From Terriglobia bacterium (GTDB lineage Bacteria; Acidobacteriota; Terriglobia; JAIQFV01): a DNA stretch of 35,628 nt. Below the pieces are notes generated by a model that saw only the letters and a program-made list of their open reading frames with translations, did not search any database and was not told the DNA's origin. Positions 8,166 to 16,770 of this stretch are shown one piece after another. Positions within the stretch are counted from its first letter, which is position 1; each line of letters opens with the position of its first letter. The position numbers and the translations under genes were made by a program. The stretch is taken from the NCBI GenBank assembly GCA_028716525.1, contig JAQUPQ010000041.1, positions 1 through 35,628 of the forward strand, in the 5' to 3' direction.

Positions 8166-9761
8166 ATGCGAATCCTAACTGCCGCTGAAATACGCACGGT
8201 CGACCGCCTGACCACAGAAAAGTTCGAAATCCCCAGCCTTGATCTCATGGAAAATGCCGGCGCAGCCGTGGCGCGCTGCTGCTTGGACTACTTGGAAGCT
8301 CCTACCTCAGGACGAATTCTCATCTTGTGTGGCCGCGGAAACAACGGCGGAGATGGGCTGGTCGCAGCCCGGCATCTAATCGATCGAGGTGTCACCCCCC
8401 ATATTGCTCTCTTCAGTAATTATGAAAGAGTGGAAGGTGACGCCAAAGTCCAGCTGGACGCCCTGATTGAGCGAACCGTACGCCCTCATTTTCTGATCAC
8501 CTCTGAAGAGTGGCGGGAATACCGATCGGCCCTTCCAACGCCCGATGTCATCATCGATGCCCTGCTTGGAACCGGGCTGTCGCAACCCGCGCATGGTCTT
8601 ATCGCTGAAGTCATTGCTGATATCCCCTTGCACTTCCCTGCATGCTTGGTCATTTCCGTGGACCTTCCCTCGGGACTCAACGCCGACTCTCAGGAGATTT
8701 TGCAGCCCTCCATTCGCGCCGATGTTACCGTGACCATGACAGCGCCGAAAATCTGCCTGGCGTTTCCTCCTGCGGCGGAGCTGGCGGGGCAAGTCAAAGT
8801 AGCGCCGATTGGCAGCCCGGAAGAATTGATTCAGGAAGTATCCAAGCAGGACTTGGATTGGTTGACCCGGGAAGATTTTAAGTTTGTCGTTCACCCACGG
8901 CCCCCCGATTCGCACAAAGGAAAGTTCGGCCACGTTTTGGTGGTGGGCGGTTCCATAGGAAAGACCGGGGCGGCTGCCTTGGCGGCCTGGGCAGCATTGC
9001 GCAGTGGCGCCGGACTTGTGACCGTGGGAACCTCACTGAGCGCCCAGCCGATTGTGGCTCAATCATTCCCCGAGATCATGACTCTCCCCTGGCTGGAGAC
9101 GCCGGAGGGGAGTATCGATATGACGGCCTTCCAGTACGGCGCCGTCGATCATGCCGTCGAGGGCAAGTCAGTCCTGGCTGTCGGCCCCGGCATCTCCTCT
9201 CAGCCCGGCACCCAAGAATTTGTCCGTGAGTTTGTAAATCGTTATCGTCTGCCCTTGGTCTTGGACGCCGAGGGCTTAAATGCATTTGTGGACCACCTCG
9301 ACCTTCTGGATGGACACGACCGCCTGTTGGTGCTGACGCCTCATCCCGGCGAGCTGTCCCGGCTCGTGAATACCACGCCCGCTGTCATCCAATCGGACCG
9401 CAAAGATTTTGCCCGCGAATTTGCCAGGCGCCATCACGTTTACCTGGTCTTGAAAGGATTTCGAACCCTGGTGGCCTCGCCCGATGGACATCTTGATGTA
9501 TGCCCGACAGGAAATCCCGGCATGGCCAAGGGCGGATCCGGCGACGTCCTGACCGGCATGATCGCTGCTTTACTTGCCCAGTTCCCTCAACATCCCCCGC
9601 GTGAAGTCATTTCAGCCGCCGTGTACCTTCACGGGCTCGCGGGTGATTTGGCGCGCCTGAAGCAGGGTGAAATCTCGATGGTGGCCCGCGACTTGGTGGA
9701 TTGTTTGCCCGAGGCGTTCCATCAACTCCGGACTGCTTCCTCACCTCTTCGACCGCTCTAA
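8166..9761 (+). CDS. nnrDE: Bifunctional NAD(P)H-hydrate epimerase / dehydratase
   Basis: It repairs hydrated NAD(P)H: the N-terminal YjeF_N half epimerises the hydrate and the C-terminal ribokinase-like half dehydrates it with ADP or ATP. The N-half has GRGNNGGDG (~residues 56-64) and DALLGTGLSQPAHG. The C-half has HKGKFGHVLVVGGS, VLTPHPGELSRL and GSGDVLTG (457-464). At 531 residues it is a normal fused length. ATG 8166 is chosen because GGAG sits 5 bases upstream; a GTG at 8160 is also in frame. tsaE follows after 10 bases, the same pairing seen as yjeF-yjeE in E. coli. Confidence 0.96.
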   Translation: MRILTAAEIRTVDRLTTEKFEIPSLDLMENAGAAVARCCLDYLEAPTSGRILILCGRGNNGGDGLVAARHLIDRGVTPHIALFSNYERVEGDAKVQLDALIERTVRPHFLITSEEWREYRSALPTPDVIIDALLGTGLSQPAHGLIAEVIADIPLHFPACLVISVDLPSGLNADSQEILQPSIRADVTVTMTAPKICLAFPPAAELAGQVKVAPIGSPEELIQEVSKQDLDWLTREDFKFVVHPRPPDSHKGKFGHVLVVGGSIGKTGAAALAAWAALRSGAGLVTVGTSLSAQPIVAQSFPEIMTLPWLETPEGSIDMTAFQYGAVDHAVEGKSVLAVGPGISSQPGTQEFVREFVNRYRLPLVLDAEGLNAFVDHLDLLDGHDRLLVLTPHPGELSRLVNTTPAVIQSDRKDFAREFARRHHVYLVLKGFRTLVASPDGHLDVCPTGNPGMAKGGSGDVLTGMIAALLAQFPQHPPREVISAAVYLHGLAGDLARLKQGEISMVARDLVDCLPEAFHQLRTASSPLRPL

Positions 9762-9771
9762 CTCCTGTGAT

Positions 9772-10236
9772 ATGATTTCGCGCGTGAGAAGCGAAGGGCA
9801 CAAGACTCGGCAGCCGCTCGTGACCCGTTCTCCCGAGGAATCATTCCAGATGGGAGTTCAGCTCGGTCGCGAAATGCAAACACCCCGCAATGTTCTTTTG
9901 TACGGCGATCTCGGAATGGGAAAAACTATTCTGGCCAAAGGAATCATCTGCGGGTTGGGAGTAAAGGACCCGGACGATGTCGTCAGCCCCACTTTCACTC
10001 TCATTCAGGAATACCGTGTAGGGGAACGTGTCATTGAACACATCGATTTGTACCGTGTGGATCGACCTGCCGACATTGAGGCCTTGGGCATCGAGGAGAT
10101 GATGAACGACGGCGGGATGTACGTCATCGTGGAATGGGCCGAAAAGCTGCCCGATCAGAATGTGCCGCGCTCCTTGTCCATACACATCGAAGACTTGGGC
10201 GACAACCAGCGCGCTCTTCAAGTGGAAACTTCATGA
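9772..10236 (+). CDS. tsaE: TsaE/YjeE, t6A tRNA-modification ATPase
   Basis: A P-loop ATPase that resets the TsaB-TsaD complex during threonylcarbamoyladenosine formation on tRNA. It is 154 residues, the normal length. Walker A is YGDLGMGKTILAKGI, followed by the family motifs SPTFTLIQEY, HIDLYR and VIVEWAEK. ATG 9772 lies 10 bases after nnrDE; longer in-frame starts would overlap nnrDE heavily. Its stop overlaps the next start (ATGA at 10233). tsaC lies 4.5 kb upstream on the other strand. Confidence 0.95.
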   Translation: MISRVRSEGHKTRQPLVTRSPEESFQMGVQLGREMQTPRNVLLYGDLGMGKTILAKGIICGLGVKDPDDVVSPTFTLIQEYRVGERVIEHIDLYRVDRPADIEALGIEEMMNDGGMYVIVEWAEKLPDQNVPRSLSIHIEDLGDNQRALQVETS

Positions 10237-10922
10237 GTCTGACGCTCGAAATTGTATCGCTCGAAAACGACCACAAGCGCACAGTGAGATTCGATCCCGT
10301 GTTTCTATTGTGCGCCGAGTTTTCCGGTCGTAAGGAACAATTGGCGGAAGAACAGCGTGCGTCCACTCAGGGGCCTGATCCGGCGCGCGGACACAAGACT
10401 CCGCAGTTCTTTCCTATCTCACCGCAGCTGCTGACGAATGCCGATAAGATTATCGTGAACGGTAAACGCACCTCCGGCGAGGTGGAATATGTGGCCTTGA
10501 AATTCGAGGGCGAGATCTACATCACGGTGGGGAGCGACCATTCCGACCGTTCCCTGGAATCCTCGGCCTTTTCCAAATCGAAGCAAGTCTGCCCCAAGGT
10601 GGTGGCGCATCAAATGATCCTGCATCGCGAACTGCGGCCTTATCCCGACGAACTTCGATTGTCATCCCACGTCCAATCCATGGACCGAAAAGTGCTCTAC
10701 CAGTCCGCTTCCGTCGCCGACCTCATGCGCCTGGGATCCTTGCTTCGGAGTTGTCCCCTGAATCTCGATTTTGAAGGCGCGGTTCTCTTTTCCGGAACGA
10801 TTCCGACCATCGCCGACATTCCCGTTTTTAGTCCGCACTTTTATTTTCAACTGGAATTTCCCCGATACCAATTCACCATTGCGCATGATTACGCCGTCGA
10901 GACGCTTCCGGAGGTGGTCTGA
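10233..10922 (+). CDS. DUF2848 family protein (FAH-fold-like), function unknown
   Basis: A 229-residue protein that I match to DUF2848 by its central GEIYITVGSDHSDRSLE, the following SKSKQVCPK, then KVLYQSASVADLM, GAVLFSGTIPTI and the C-terminal HDYAVETLP. The family is thought to resemble the fumarylacetoacetate hydrolase fold (recalled, not checked), and no reaction is assigned. No signal peptide is seen. The start ATG overlaps the tsaE stop by 4 bases, so the two are translationally coupled. The M16-like gene follows after 31 bases. Membership is from memory of the motif; the function stays open. Confidence 0.75.
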   Translation: MSLTLEIVSLENDHKRTVRFDPVFLLCAEFSGRKEQLAEEQRASTQGPDPARGHKTPQFFPISPQLLTNADKIIVNGKRTSGEVEYVALKFEGEIYITVGSDHSDRSLESSAFSKSKQVCPKVVAHQMILHRELRPYPDELRLSSHVQSMDRKVLYQSASVADLMRLGSLLRSCPLNLDFEGAVLFSGTIPTIADIPVFSPHFYFQLEFPRYQFTIAHDYAVETLPEVV

Positions 10923-10953
10923 CGCACAATCGGAAGGCTTGAAAGGCGACAAC

Positions 10954-13698
10954 ATGTCACGATCGCATCTATTGGGTAGTCCTCTCCGGATCGGGGGCCA
11001 GGTGTGGTTACTGGTGGGGGCAATCTGCGCCGGCTTCTTTTTTTCCTCAGGCTCTGGCGCGCAAACCACACGCCGCAAGCCGGCACAAAGCCGTGCAAGT
11101 TCGACGCCAGCGCCTCAGTGGGTCGGCAATTATAAATCCCGCCTGGATGATGGACCCTTTTCGCATGTGATTCTGGCCAACGACCTGGATCTCGTCATCA
11201 AAGAACACCATGCCACCACGCTGGCAGCGCTGACGGTTCTGGTAAAAGCCCCTCCGATCGAAGATCCCTTGACACACAAATTGTTTCTTCGCCTTGCTGC
11301 TGAACTCCTGTTCCCGTCCGGTCGAATCAAACCGGGAGACGACACCGGGCTAAAAGTTGCCGCTCTGGGCGGAATCGTTTCGAAAAAGGTCCATCCGAAT
11401 TATGTTGAGTGGACCGTGACCCTTCCGGCGGCCAATCTGTCCAAGATCTATCCGCTGCTTCGCCAGTCATTAACGGCCAGTGATCCGTCGACCGAAAGAA
11501 TCGCTCAAGCCCTCCAGGATTTGAGTCGAAATAAAGCACTGTCTTCGGATTTCTCCCGCCAAGAGATTATGTTTGCCCTGGCGGGATATTCCACCTCGCC
11601 CGGAATCCCAGGCGAGGTGACCCCCGAATTTCGCGATAGCTTATCCCGGTTTTTTAAGCAGCTGACTCAAGCTTCACACCTGATCTTTGCGGTCGTGGGC
11701 GATATCGATCGCGAAACCATTTTGCGGCAAATTCGCGAGAACTTTCTGACACTTCCTGCCGGCTCGCCCGTCAAAGAAACGCCGTCTGCTCCCGCGGCAT
11801 CTGCGAGTGCTTTGCAATATGCTGTAGTTCCCTCGAACGACGGGCTGGCCCATCTCTATGTTTCTTTCCCAACAGAAAAACTTCCGGACGCCACAGTGGA
11901 TGTTTTAGGTTCGGCTCTGAGCGCGGGCGAGATGTCGATCTTGCGTCAATCACTAGTCGATCAACGAACGCTGGCCACGGCTGTCTCGTTTCAGCGCAGC
12001 GACGTCAATCATCGCCGCTACATTACGATTGCATTGACAACTCGAATGGACCAGTTGGACGAAGCGGAGGTCTATTTGTTTGCCTTGCTTCACCAATTTT
12101 CCGGCGCGACTCCATCTGCCGATGAATTGGTTCGGGCGAAGCGACAGTTGGCGTTGAAAGGGCACGAAGCGGATCAATCTGCCTCGGCAATCAGCTTGGC
12201 GCTGGCCGAATCGGAGAACCAGGTTTCATTTCAAGAGTATGTGCACGCCTTTGAAAACGCCAATAAGGTGACCGCTGCTGAACTTCTAAAAGCCGCCGTT
12301 ACGATCTTCAAGCTCGATACCGCCTTTGTGGTGGAGGCCTGGCCGGATAAAGCTCCCGCGCGTACGTTCACAGCAACCACCTATCAGGATTTTCTGGGCC
12401 TCACGCTTTCGCGCGCCGTCCAGAAGTTGGCCAAGCGAACCGAACAGGCGTCTGCGAATTTGGGGCCCCACGACACACTGTCCACGCCCTATAGCGGAAA
12501 CTTCGACCGCTCCCAACTCAAACCGCAGCCGTGGAACCGTTACTCCATTCTGCGTGGACCTTCTGTTTCCGTCAGTGAATCTCATGTCACCCCACTCATC
12601 GTTATCGTAGCCTTGTATGCAGGCGGCCCCCTGATCGAGCCGGAGAATTCAAAGGGATTGACCGCCCTCATGGTCAACACCGCCATTCAATCGCTCCAAA
12701 GCAAAACTCACGAAGAGCTGTGGTTTCAAATCGAATCACTGGGGGCCACCATCCAGCCGCTCATCCGCGATGATCTGTTCGGATACGTCCTGATCACACC
12801 GCGCCAATTTGCGCCGGTCACCGTTGAGACGTTTCTCGATATCCTCATGACACCGCAGCTGAACGACGAAAACGTGGCCGTCGCAAAGAAAACCCTAATG
12901 GAACAATGGCAGGCTGATGCAGCTAGGCCGGGCAACAATGCCGTGGATAAACTGGAATCGACTTTTCTCGGCCTGACGGAAATGCATCGACCCCTGGCCG
13001 TGCTCATTCGCAATCTTCAAAAGATGCGAACCGCTGACGTGCAAGACTGGTGGAATCAAGTTCAAAAAGAAACGCCGCCCGCCCTCCTTATCGTTGGTGA
13101 TACGGAGGGAACAGAGCTGGTCGGTCCTTTCGCGAAGAGAATGAGCAGCTCCAGGCTGCAACCCTATCTTCCGCCTCCCATGAGCTCCTTCAAAACACCC
13201 AAGAGACCGGCGCTTTTTGAAGATCGTCAGCCGAATTCTTCCTCCCCATTGCTCGCGATCGGATTTGGGGGGCCAAGCCTCGCCTCGGCCAACTCGGACG
13301 CCACCCAAATTTCACGGTGGCTTTTCAAAGATGTATTCGATGAAATCCGCGTCGACGAGTTCTATTATCTTCGCTACTTTGCGGGATTAAGAAATGTTCA
13401 ACAGGGCACGGGGAATAGCGCTTTGAATCAGACCCTGCAACAGATGGACTCGCTTAGTTCGAATGATACTTGCATCGAAGCGGCTCGAAAGCAGTGGCAA
13501 ACCCAGCGCTCCGAGGAAGAACTGAATTCCAAGGCTCGAGCACTGAGCTTCTTTCAACGATCTCTTTTCTCCCCGGATGCCGAGGCTGTGTCCAAGAGCG
13601 TTGAGACTCTGGATTCCATGCCTGTCGCATCCCTTCGCGATGCCATCCGGTCGGTCTTCAGTCTGCAAAACGCCCTCGCTTGTTTTATTACTCCTTAG
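10954..13698 (+). CDS. Exported M16-like (insulinase-fold) protein, catalytic motif lost
   Basis: A 914-residue protein with a signal peptide (GGQVWLLVGAICAGFFFSSGSGAQ). It has two M16-type halves, seen as the alpha/beta pattern KVAALGGIVSKKVHPNYVEWTVTLPAANL and, in the second half, QIESLGATIQPLIRDDLFGYVLITPRQFAPVTVETFLDIL. M16 proteases need HxxEH. Where that should fall in half one the sequence reads RLAAELLF (residues 113-120). In half two the matching stretch is GLTALMVNTAI. Neither half can bind zinc in the usual way, so it is probably a non-proteolytic periplasmic partner or scaffold. ATG 10954 is preferred (AAAGG 7 bases upstream); a longer in-frame start would overlap DUF2848 and hide the signal peptide. 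Confidence 0.82.
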   Translation: MSRSHLLGSPLRIGGQVWLLVGAICAGFFFSSGSGAQTTRRKPAQSRASSTPAPQWVGNYKSRLDDGPFSHVILANDLDLVIKEHHATTLAALTVLVKAPPIEDPLTHKLFLRLAAELLFPSGRIKPGDDTGLKVAALGGIVSKKVHPNYVEWTVTLPAANLSKIYPLLRQSLTASDPSTERIAQALQDLSRNKALSSDFSRQEIMFALAGYSTSPGIPGEVTPEFRDSLSRFFKQLTQASHLIFAVVGDIDRETILRQIRENFLTLPAGSPVKETPSAPAASASALQYAVVPSNDGLAHLYVSFPTEKLPDATVDVLGSALSAGEMSILRQSLVDQRTLATAVSFQRSDVNHRRYITIALTTRMDQLDEAEVYLFALLHQFSGATPSADELVRAKRQLALKGHEADQSASAISLALAESENQVSFQEYVHAFENANKVTAAELLKAAVTIFKLDTAFVVEAWPDKAPARTFTATTYQDFLGLTLSRAVQKLAKRTEQASANLGPHDTLSTPYSGNFDRSQLKPQPWNRYSILRGPSVSVSESHVTPLIVIVALYAGGPLIEPENSKGLTALMVNTAIQSLQSKTHEELWFQIESLGATIQPLIRDDLFGYVLITPRQFAPVTVETFLDILMTPQLNDENVAVAKKTLMEQWQADAARPGNNAVDKLESTFLGLTEMHRPLAVLIRNLQKMRTADVQDWWNQVQKETPPALLIVGDTEGTELVGPFAKRMSSSRLQPYLPPPMSSFKTPKRPALFEDRQPNSSSPLLAIGFGGPSLASANSDATQISRWLFKDVFDEIRVDEFYYLRYFAGLRNVQQGTGNSALNQTLQQMDSLSSNDTCIEAARKQWQTQRSEEELNSKARALSFFQRSLFSPDAEAVSKSVETLDSMPVASLRDAIRSVFSLQNALACFITP

Positions 13699-13847
13699 CC
13701 GCATACCCGGAAAGCAAGGGCTGATACCTTCGGTTAAGCCATTGACCGAGCTGCAGAAATGCGGGCCTCTTTCTTATCCCTTTTACGACGAATCCCGCTT
13801 TGTCGCATCTCCAAAAGCAGGTAGAATTCAAGTCCAGGTAAGAAACC

Positions 13848-14528
13848 ATGATTCCTTTTCGCGACAATATCCCTTCGCGCACTTTTCCATTCATCACGGT
13901 CTCATTGATCATCATCAACAGCATTGTCTTTTTGCATGAACTGACTTTGGGAAGGCAACTCAACGCCTTTCTGTTCAACTATGCGCTCATCCCTGCGCGC
14001 TTAGCGGATTCGTTCGGTCAAATGGATGTCCTGGGACTTCTTCCCCTCATGACCTCGATGTTTCTGCATGCCGGATGGCTGCACCTGATCGGGAACATGT
14101 GGTTTCTCTGGATTTTTGGCGACAACGTGGAAGACTACCTGGGGCATTTTACTTATTTGCTCTTTTACATCTTCTGCGGCCTGGCTGGGAATCTCTCTCA
14201 AGTGGCCCTCAACTGGTCCTCCGGGATTCCGTGTCTGGGCGCCAGCGGCGCCATTGCCGGTGTGCTTGGAGCTTATCTGCTTCTTTATCCCGGAGCGCGA
14301 GTACTCACGCTGATTCCCCTCTTCATCTTCTGGCCCATCGTGGAAATTCCGGCTTTTATTCTGTTGGGTTTCTGGTTTGTCGAGCAGTTTTTTTACGGCG
14401 TGGCCACGTCAGCTGCTGCATCAGGTGGCGGCATTGCGTGGATGGTGCATGTTGCCGGCTTTATTTCAGGCATGATTCTCATTTCGTTGGTGAAGCAATC
14501 TCATCGTCGCCATTCCATGACGTGGTAG
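13848..14528 (+). CDS. Rhomboid-family intramembrane serine protease
   Basis: A 226-residue polytopic membrane protein of the six-helix rhomboid core. Visible motifs in order are the L1/TM2 stretch HAGWLHLIGNMWFLWIFGDNVED, the catalytic serine in GASGAIAG (Ser133), and the catalytic histidine in WMVHVAGFISG (His201). It would cleave membrane helices near the lipid surface; the substrate is unknown. The start ATG gives a short cytoplasmic stretch before TM1. The bicupin gene follows after 63 bases. Confidence 0.95.
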   Translation: MIPFRDNIPSRTFPFITVSLIIINSIVFLHELTLGRQLNAFLFNYALIPARLADSFGQMDVLGLLPLMTSMFLHAGWLHLIGNMWFLWIFGDNVEDYLGHFTYLLFYIFCGLAGNLSQVALNWSSGIPCLGASGAIAGVLGAYLLLYPGARVLTLIPLFIFWPIVEIPAFILLGFWFVEQFFYGVATSAAASGGGIAWMVHVAGFISGMILISLVKQSHRRHSMTW

Positions 14529-14591
14529 CAGAACAACGCCACATCAGAATCGACAATGCCGGAATTTTCAATTTCACTCCGGGGGAGAGCT

Positions 14592-15266
14592 ATGAAGCGA
14601 GTCGTTATCCTGTGGATTTCGGTGGTCTTTGGAACGATTGTTCTGTTGGCCCAGGCGCCTGTTCCGGTAAGCCAGGAACCATCGCACCATTTGAAATTCG
14701 AGAATCAACAAATCAAAGTTTACGATGTGGTTGTCGCGCCGACCCATTCCACGCTGTTTCACATCCATGCCAATGATTATGCCTTTGTTGTTTTTGGAGA
14801 CGCTCAACTGATGGCGCAGAAATTCGGCGGCCAGGAACAACCCATGAATGTCCGGGATGGGGATGTCAACTACACCCCCGCCACCCTGATTCATCGGATA
14901 CGAAACACGGGGACTACGACATTCCATAACCTGACCATTGAGTTTCTCGGAACGACCCCCACCCCGAAGTCGCTCCCGCCCTTGACCTCGGGGCAATTCT
15001 CAAAAGTAGCGCTCGAAAATAATCGTATTCGCATCGTGCGGCTGAATTTGAAACCTGGGCAATCGACCGGCATGCATACACACAGCTCTACGGCCCTCGC
15101 GATCGCGGTTTCGGAAGGTGATCTTCGGGTCGAATATCCGAATAAATCTCCCGAAACTGTTCATACGACGCCGGGATTTTTCGTGTGGCGCGATCAGGCC
15201 GTCACACACTCCCTTACCAACATCGGCAAAACCGATTTTCAGTCCGTCGACATCGAGGTTAAATGA
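14592..15266 (+). CDS. Exported bicupin protein
   Basis: A 224-residue protein with a signal peptide (KRVVILWISVVFGTIVLLAQA) and two cupin barrels. Cupin 1 has FHIHANDYAFVVFGDAQL and later GDVNYTPATLIHRIRNTG. Cupin 2 has PGQSTGMHTHSSTALAIAVSEGDL and later DQAVTHSLTNIG. Each keeps an HxH pair and a late His, but the usual Glu ligand is not at its expected place, so metal binding may be altered. ATG 14592 is chosen: GGGGGAG lies just upstream, and the longer frame would hide the signal peptide. The substrate is unknown. Confidence 0.83.
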   Translation: MKRVVILWISVVFGTIVLLAQAPVPVSQEPSHHLKFENQQIKVYDVVVAPTHSTLFHIHANDYAFVVFGDAQLMAQKFGGQEQPMNVRDGDVNYTPATLIHRIRNTGTTTFHNLTIEFLGTTPTPKSLPPLTSGQFSKVALENNRIRIVRLNLKPGQSTGMHTHSSTALAIAVSEGDLRVEYPNKSPETVHTTPGFFVWRDQAVTHSLTNIGKTDFQSVDIEVK

Positions 15267-15401
15267 AGGAACCTTATTCCCCGGGAATGGAACCCGGCAG
15301 GCGTGGACGGTTGCATTGCCGTCGTGGCTTCGATAGAATCGCACCTCCGATAGATGGAATGACGAACTTGGCGTTCATTCGAATAGGAGAAATGGAATTT
15401 C

Positions 15402-15998
15402 ATGGCTTGGATCAAAACCATTACGCCTGAAGAAGCTCAAGGCGATCTAAAAAAAGAATATGATACCGCGATGGACTTTTGGGGATATGTCCCCCATCTA
15501 TGGTCCGTGCAAGGCCTGAACCCCGAGGTGATGCATGCCACCATGAATCTTCACAAGGCCATCATGCTCGGTCCATCCTCGCTCTCTCGGCAAGAGCGGG
15601 AGATGATCGCGGTGGTGGTGGCTCGGACCCTGGGTTCCAAGTACTGTACCGACGTGCATGGCGAGAATTTGCGCGCACTCAGCCACGATGACCGCTTTGT
15701 GCGTTTGATCAAGATTGATTACCGCATGTTGCTGCTCGAAGACCGCGCTCGCGCCATGCTCGACTTCGCCGCCCGTTTGACTAAAGATCCCCATTCCGCA
15801 GATCCGGAAGCAATTCAGGAATTGCATGATAAAGGTTTGACCGACGAGGACATCTTGAACCTCGTTCAAGTGACCGGATTCCAAAATTACATGGTTCGCC
15901 TGGCGAATTCTTTGGGGGTCGAACCGGATAACCATGAACCTGCTCCTATGGTTTCAAAATCCTCCGCCAAGGCGATGGAATCTCTGAGAAAATCCTGA
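15402..15998 (+). CDS. CMD/AhpD-like peroxidase-related protein
   Basis: A 198-residue carboxymuconolactone decarboxylase-fold protein. The core helix EREMIAVVVARTLGSKYCTDVHGENL matches the peroxidase-related group. Members reduce peroxides through a CxxC pair next to a His. Here the first position is Ser79 and only Cys82 and His86 remain (SKYCTDVH), so a CxxC disulfide cannot form. The enzyme may act with one Cys or have another role. It is well separated from the bicupin gene (135 bases) and overlaps the next gene by one base (TGATG). Confidence 0.87.
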   Translation: MAWIKTITPEEAQGDLKKEYDTAMDFWGYVPHLWSVQGLNPEVMHATMNLHKAIMLGPSSLSRQEREMIAVVVARTLGSKYCTDVHGENLRALSHDDRFVRLIKIDYRMLLLEDRARAMLDFAARLTKDPHSADPEAIQELHDKGLTDEDILNLVQVTGFQNYMVRLANSLGVEPDNHEPAPMVSKSSAKAMESLRKS

Positions 15999-16561
15999 TG
16001 ACTCCCCAACCTCCGCAGATTCTTTTTCGTAATAAGAAGAAGATGGCTCCTTCCACCCTGCATCGACGGTGGATGGGCACAACCCTGGGGCTGCTACTGA
16101 TTCTCATTGCCCGAAGCCCGGTGGTCGGGGCCGAGGCCCCGACTAAGGCGGAGGATGAAATTCGCACCGTCCTTCAGAGGCAGGTTGAAGCCTGGAACCG
16201 CGGCGACCTTGAAGGCTTCATGCAGGGTTACTGGGATTCCCCGGATTTGATATTCACCAGCGGCGGAAATGTCCGACGCGGTTGGCAAACCACCCTGGAC
16301 CGTTATAAGCAAACCTATCCCGACAAATCACAAATGGGCACTCTCTCCTTCGACAATCTCGAAATCCACCTGCTGGGGACAAGCGGGCGAACGAACCTCG
16401 CGGCCTCTTCTACCGTTGTGTTTGGCAAATGGAAGTTGACGCGCGCCAACGACACTCCCCACGGAGTCTTCACTTTGGTCCTGGAGCGATTTCCGTCAAC
16501 ACCAGGGAAGAAGGATGGCGGTTGGAAGATCGTTCACGATCACACCTCCTCGTCTCCGTAA
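15998..16561 (+). CDS. Secreted DUF4440/SnoaL-like protein
   Basis: A 187-residue protein with a signal peptide or membrane anchor (MGTTLGLLLILIARSPVVGAEA) and a DUF4440 domain: EIRTVLQRQVEAWNRGDLEGFMQGYWDSPDLIFTSGG, RGWQTTLDRYKQTYP, then GVFTLVLERF and GGWKIVHDHTSS. The final His-containing strand is typical of the family. ATG 15998 overlaps the CMD stop; ATG 16043 is an alternative that still keeps the signal. The function is not known. The overlap with the CMD gene suggests the two products are made together. Confidence 0.82.
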   Translation: MTPQPPQILFRNKKKMAPSTLHRRWMGTTLGLLLILIARSPVVGAEAPTKAEDEIRTVLQRQVEAWNRGDLEGFMQGYWDSPDLIFTSGGNVRRGWQTTLDRYKQTYPDKSQMGTLSFDNLEIHLLGTSGRTNLAASSTVVFGKWKLTRANDTPHGVFTLVLERFPSTPGKKDGGWKIVHDHTSSSP

Positions 16562-16575
16562 ACGCAGCCTCGGTG

Positions 16576-16597
16576 CCAGCCCGATAAATCGGGCTGG
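16576..16597. repeat. Perfect 10-bp-stem palindrome
   Basis: CCAGCCCGAT-AA-ATCGGGCTGG lies 15 bases after the DUF4440 stop. It has no T-run on either side, so a Rho-independent terminator is not supported. Its core CCCGATRAATCGGG recurs at 33598-33613 (there with GA as the loop), which suggests a dispersed palindromic repeat. The rest of the gap to lutA (16598-16770) shows nothing firm. Confidence 0.65.
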
Positions 16598-16770
16598 ATG
16601 CGGACTCTGGTTCCTCCCGAGCGACGCATACAATTCCCGGAAGTGCTCAATTTTTACGCCTACTAAACCCCCAATCCTCGCTTTACATCAAACAGCTCAT
16701 TCTCTCTCTACTAGGCATGTGCTAAGATTCCTCCCGGGACTGCCTACACCGCGTTCGAGTCTCGCCACAC

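Noticed and set aside
16741-16770. T-arm-like GTTCGAGTCTC before lutA
   Set aside because: The flanking bases do not form a 5-bp T stem, and no acceptor, D or anticodon arm fits around it, so it is not a tRNA.
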